From IMG/VR virus record IMGVR_UViG_3300032579_000041, positions 1 to 39,924 of that record: DNA of 39,924 nucleotides, one strand, 5' to 3'. Below the pieces are notes generated by a model that worked only from the letters and a program-made list of their open reading frames with translations, was not told the DNA's origin and did not search any database. This DNA comes from a virus. Within the stretch, counting starts at the first letter, position 1; each line of letters opens with the position of its first letter. The translations under genes and the position numbers were made by a program. Of this stretch, positions 38,193 to 39,924 are shown piece by piece.

Positions 38193-39924
38193 ATGGCTGG
38201 CCCTTCTTCAACAGTAGATCAAAATCTACTGCCAGTTCAGGCTTATTTTGATGTTTATGGAAATTTTCAAACATTTATAGGTCAGGGTCAGCCCTTTTAC
38301 GCAACACTTAATCCTGTTCAATCAGGGTTAATCATAACCAACAGCACTATAAATAGCACCACAATCGGTGCTTTAGTGCCTTCTACTGGTGTTTTTACCA
38401 ATATCTCTACAGCTACAGGACAGATTTCAACATCTCCTTCATCTGCTACAGATATTGTTAATAAACTTTATGTTGATACAGTAGCTCAAGGTTTAAACCC
38501 TAAAGCTGCCTGTAAAGTAGCAACTTTAACCAACATTACTTTGTCAGGTTTGCAAACTATTGATGGCTATACAACTTTAGCTGGCGATAGAGTATTAGTA
38601 AAAAATCAAGGAACTACATCTCAAAACGGCATTTACATAGCCTCTGCAAGCGCATGGACTAGAGCAGTTGACATGGATGTATGGGCAGAAGTTCCAGGAG
38701 CTTACACAGTCGTTTTAAACGGCTCACAAGCGAATACTGCATGGGTATCTACCTCTGCTGATACAGGAACAATTAATGTAACCCCAATAACTTTTGTTCA
38801 GTTCTCAGGAGTTTCTACTTATTACGCTGGCACAGGGTTAACCCTTACTTCTAATACTTTTAGCATTACTCCTGTAGGCACAGCAAACACTTATGGATCT
38901 GCAAGCGCAGTTCCTGTATTTACAACTAATGCAAGCGGTCAAGTTACTAGCGTTACTAATACCACTATTGCTATTGCCAATACTCAGGTTTCTGGTCTTG
39001 GCACAATGTCTACTCAAAATGCTAATGCAGTTGCTATTACAGGCGGTTCTATTGATGGAACTACAGTAGGCTTAACAACGGCTACTACTGTAAGAGGAAC
39101 AACTATTACTGCTACTTCGCAGTTTAGTGGCTCTGGCACAGGATTAACTGGCACAGCCACCTCATTAAGTATTGGTGGAAATGCTGCTACTGCAACATCA
39201 GCAGGAAGTGTAACTAATAGTGTTACATTCAATAGTGGTGGTGCTGGTGGTGTTTCACCAATTACTTATAACGGATCTGTTGCCCAAACCATTTCCTATA
39301 ACACTATTGGAGCACCTTCTACAACAGGAACAAACGCTAGTGGAACTTGGGGTATTGGCATTACTGGTAATGCTGCAACTGTCACTAATGGTGTATATAC
39401 CAATGGAAGTTACTCAAATCCTACTTGGATTACTTCAATTTTGGGTTCTATTGTTAGCGGAGCTGTAGCAACTGCTACTTTAGCTACTACTGCAACAAAC
39501 GTAGCTGGTGGAGCTGCTGGATCTATTGTTTATCAATCAGGCGCAGCAACCACTACAACTTTAGCTTTAGGTACTACAAACTATGTATTAACGGCTGGAG
39601 CATCTGCTCCTCAATATGTAGCTCAATCTACCCTTTCTGTTGGATCTGCCACAAATGCTACTAATGCGACTTATTTAGCTGGAGGAGTAGCTGGTTCTAT
39701 TCCTTGGCAGTCTGCTGTTGGTGTAACTGGATTTACTGCTTTAGGCACAACTGGTCAGGTTTTAACCTCTAATGGCACTAGCACTCCTACTTGGACTACT
39801 CCAACAGCTTATGCAACTGTAACGGATGACACTACAACTAATGCAACTCGTTATCCATTATTTGCTAATCAAACAACAGGCAATTTATCCACTTCTTACA
39901 CAAGCTCTACTAAATACCAATACA
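38193..39924 (+). CDS. Large tail fibre protein (haplotype B), cut by the window end
   Basis: About 577 codons are visible; no stop is reached. The N-terminal ~225 residues are nearly those of haplotype A (MAGPSSTVDQNLLPVQAYFD, SPSSATDIVNKLYVDT, NPKAACKV). From about residue 225 the shaft changes (SITPVGTANTYGSASAVPVF), and similarity returns in the last part (YATVTDDTTTNATRYPLFAN). This is the mosaic pattern of swapped host-range modules on a constant attachment domain. Ribosome binding site aaggagc. Confidence 0.85.
   Translation, partial: MAGPSSTVDQNLLPVQAYFDVYGNFQTFIGQGQPFYATLNPVQSGLIITNSTINSTTIGALVPSTGVFTNISTATGQISTSPSSATDIVNKLYVDTVAQGLNPKAACKVATLTNITLSGLQTIDGYTTLAGDRVLVKNQGTTSQNGIYIASASAWTRAVDMDVWAEVPGAYTVVLNGSQANTAWVSTSADTGTINVTPITFVQFSGVSTYYAGTGLTLTSNTFSITPVGTANTYGSASAVPVFTTNASGQVTSVTNTTIAIANTQVSGLGTMSTQNANAVAITGGSIDGTTVGLTTATTVRGTTITATSQFSGSGTGLTGTATSLSIGGNAATATSAGSVTNSVTFNSGGAGGVSPITYNGSVAQTISYNTIGAPSTTGTNASGTWGIGITGNAATVTNGVYTNGSYSNPTWITSILGSIVSGAVATATLATTATNVAGGAAGSIVYQSGAATTTTLALGTTNYVLTAGASAPQYVAQSTLSVGSATNATNATYLAGGVAGSIPWQSAVGVTGFTALGTTGQVLTSNGTSTPTWTTPTAYATVTDDTTTNATRYPLFANQTTGNLSTSYTSSTKYQY

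Noticed and set aside
1-39924. Amber (TAG) recoding suggested by the in-frame TAG-ATG junction at 5787-5792
   Set aside because: TAG is used as an ordinary final stop in other genes (8906-8908, 14932-14934, 34159-34161), and no key gene has an internal TAG.
1-39924. Diversity-generating retroelement driving fibre variation
   Set aside because: No reverse transcriptase and no template/variable repeat pair with adenine-biased differences was seen; fibre variation looks like recombination.
1-39924. CRISPR arrays, tRNA or rRNA genes
   Set aside because: No regularly spaced repeats and no cloverleaf-like segments noticed. Intergenic gaps are too short, apart from the intron and the control region.

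Overview
This window is most of a P22-like podovirus genome (Caudoviricetes), AT-rich, with genes packed almost end to end. The longest gene-free stretch is under 300 bases. The morphogenesis order is small terminase, large terminase, P22-type portal, scaffold, P22-type coat, accessory head or fibre proteins, tail fibres and spike, gp4-like and gp10-like head completion proteins, ejection-type proteins, then lysis. I see no integrase, CI-type repressor, tRNA, polymerase, CRISPR or reverse transcriptase. Gene content would fit a phage of a Gram-negative host, since it has an embedded spanin pair and an o-spanin lipobox; an aquatic proteobacterium is my guess, not a demonstration.

The window is longer than one genome unit. 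Bases 1-127 recur exactly at 35039-35165. After that the sequence repeats the coat-to-tail-fibre region as a second, diverged version (35155-39924). The simplest reading is a circular or circularly permuted genome of 35,038 bp whose assembly path ran once around the circle and then into a co-occurring strain. The window therefore shows two haplotypes of the variable structural region: A (1-~5800) and B (35155-end).

Layout: 1-12053 coat A, accessory proteins, fibres and spike, gp4-like protein; 12062-12692 a free-standing HNH endonuclease with its own promoter; 12696-18854 gp10-like protein, small tail proteins, ejection-type proteins; 18913-20318 lysis cassette (two membrane proteins, Rz with Rz1 embedded, GH19 endolysin); 20307-24244 a minus-strand early block with a recombination module (DUF1071-type annealing protein, YqaJ exonuclease, SSB-like protein) and many tiny genes, several single-span membrane peptides; 24245-24395 a divergent control region; 24396-28398 a plus-strand early block (Cro-like regulator, DUF1376 replication protein with internal iteron-like repeats, a C5 cytosine methyltransferase overlapped along almost its whole length by another long ORF, a Mom-like DNA modification protein, and several nucleases); 28385-35130 late genes (small proteins, GroES-like protein, terminase, portal, scaffold); then coat B and its neighbours.

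The strongest unusual features are: (1) a 251-nt ORF-less group I intron in coat gene A, absent from coat gene B; (2) the nearly complete same-strand overlap of a methyltransferase and a second 242-residue ORF; (3) iteron-like heptamers inside the replication gene; (4) an Rz1 lipoprotein gene and several micro-genes too short for ordinary ORF calling; (5) the autonomous HNH gene with a near-consensus promoter.
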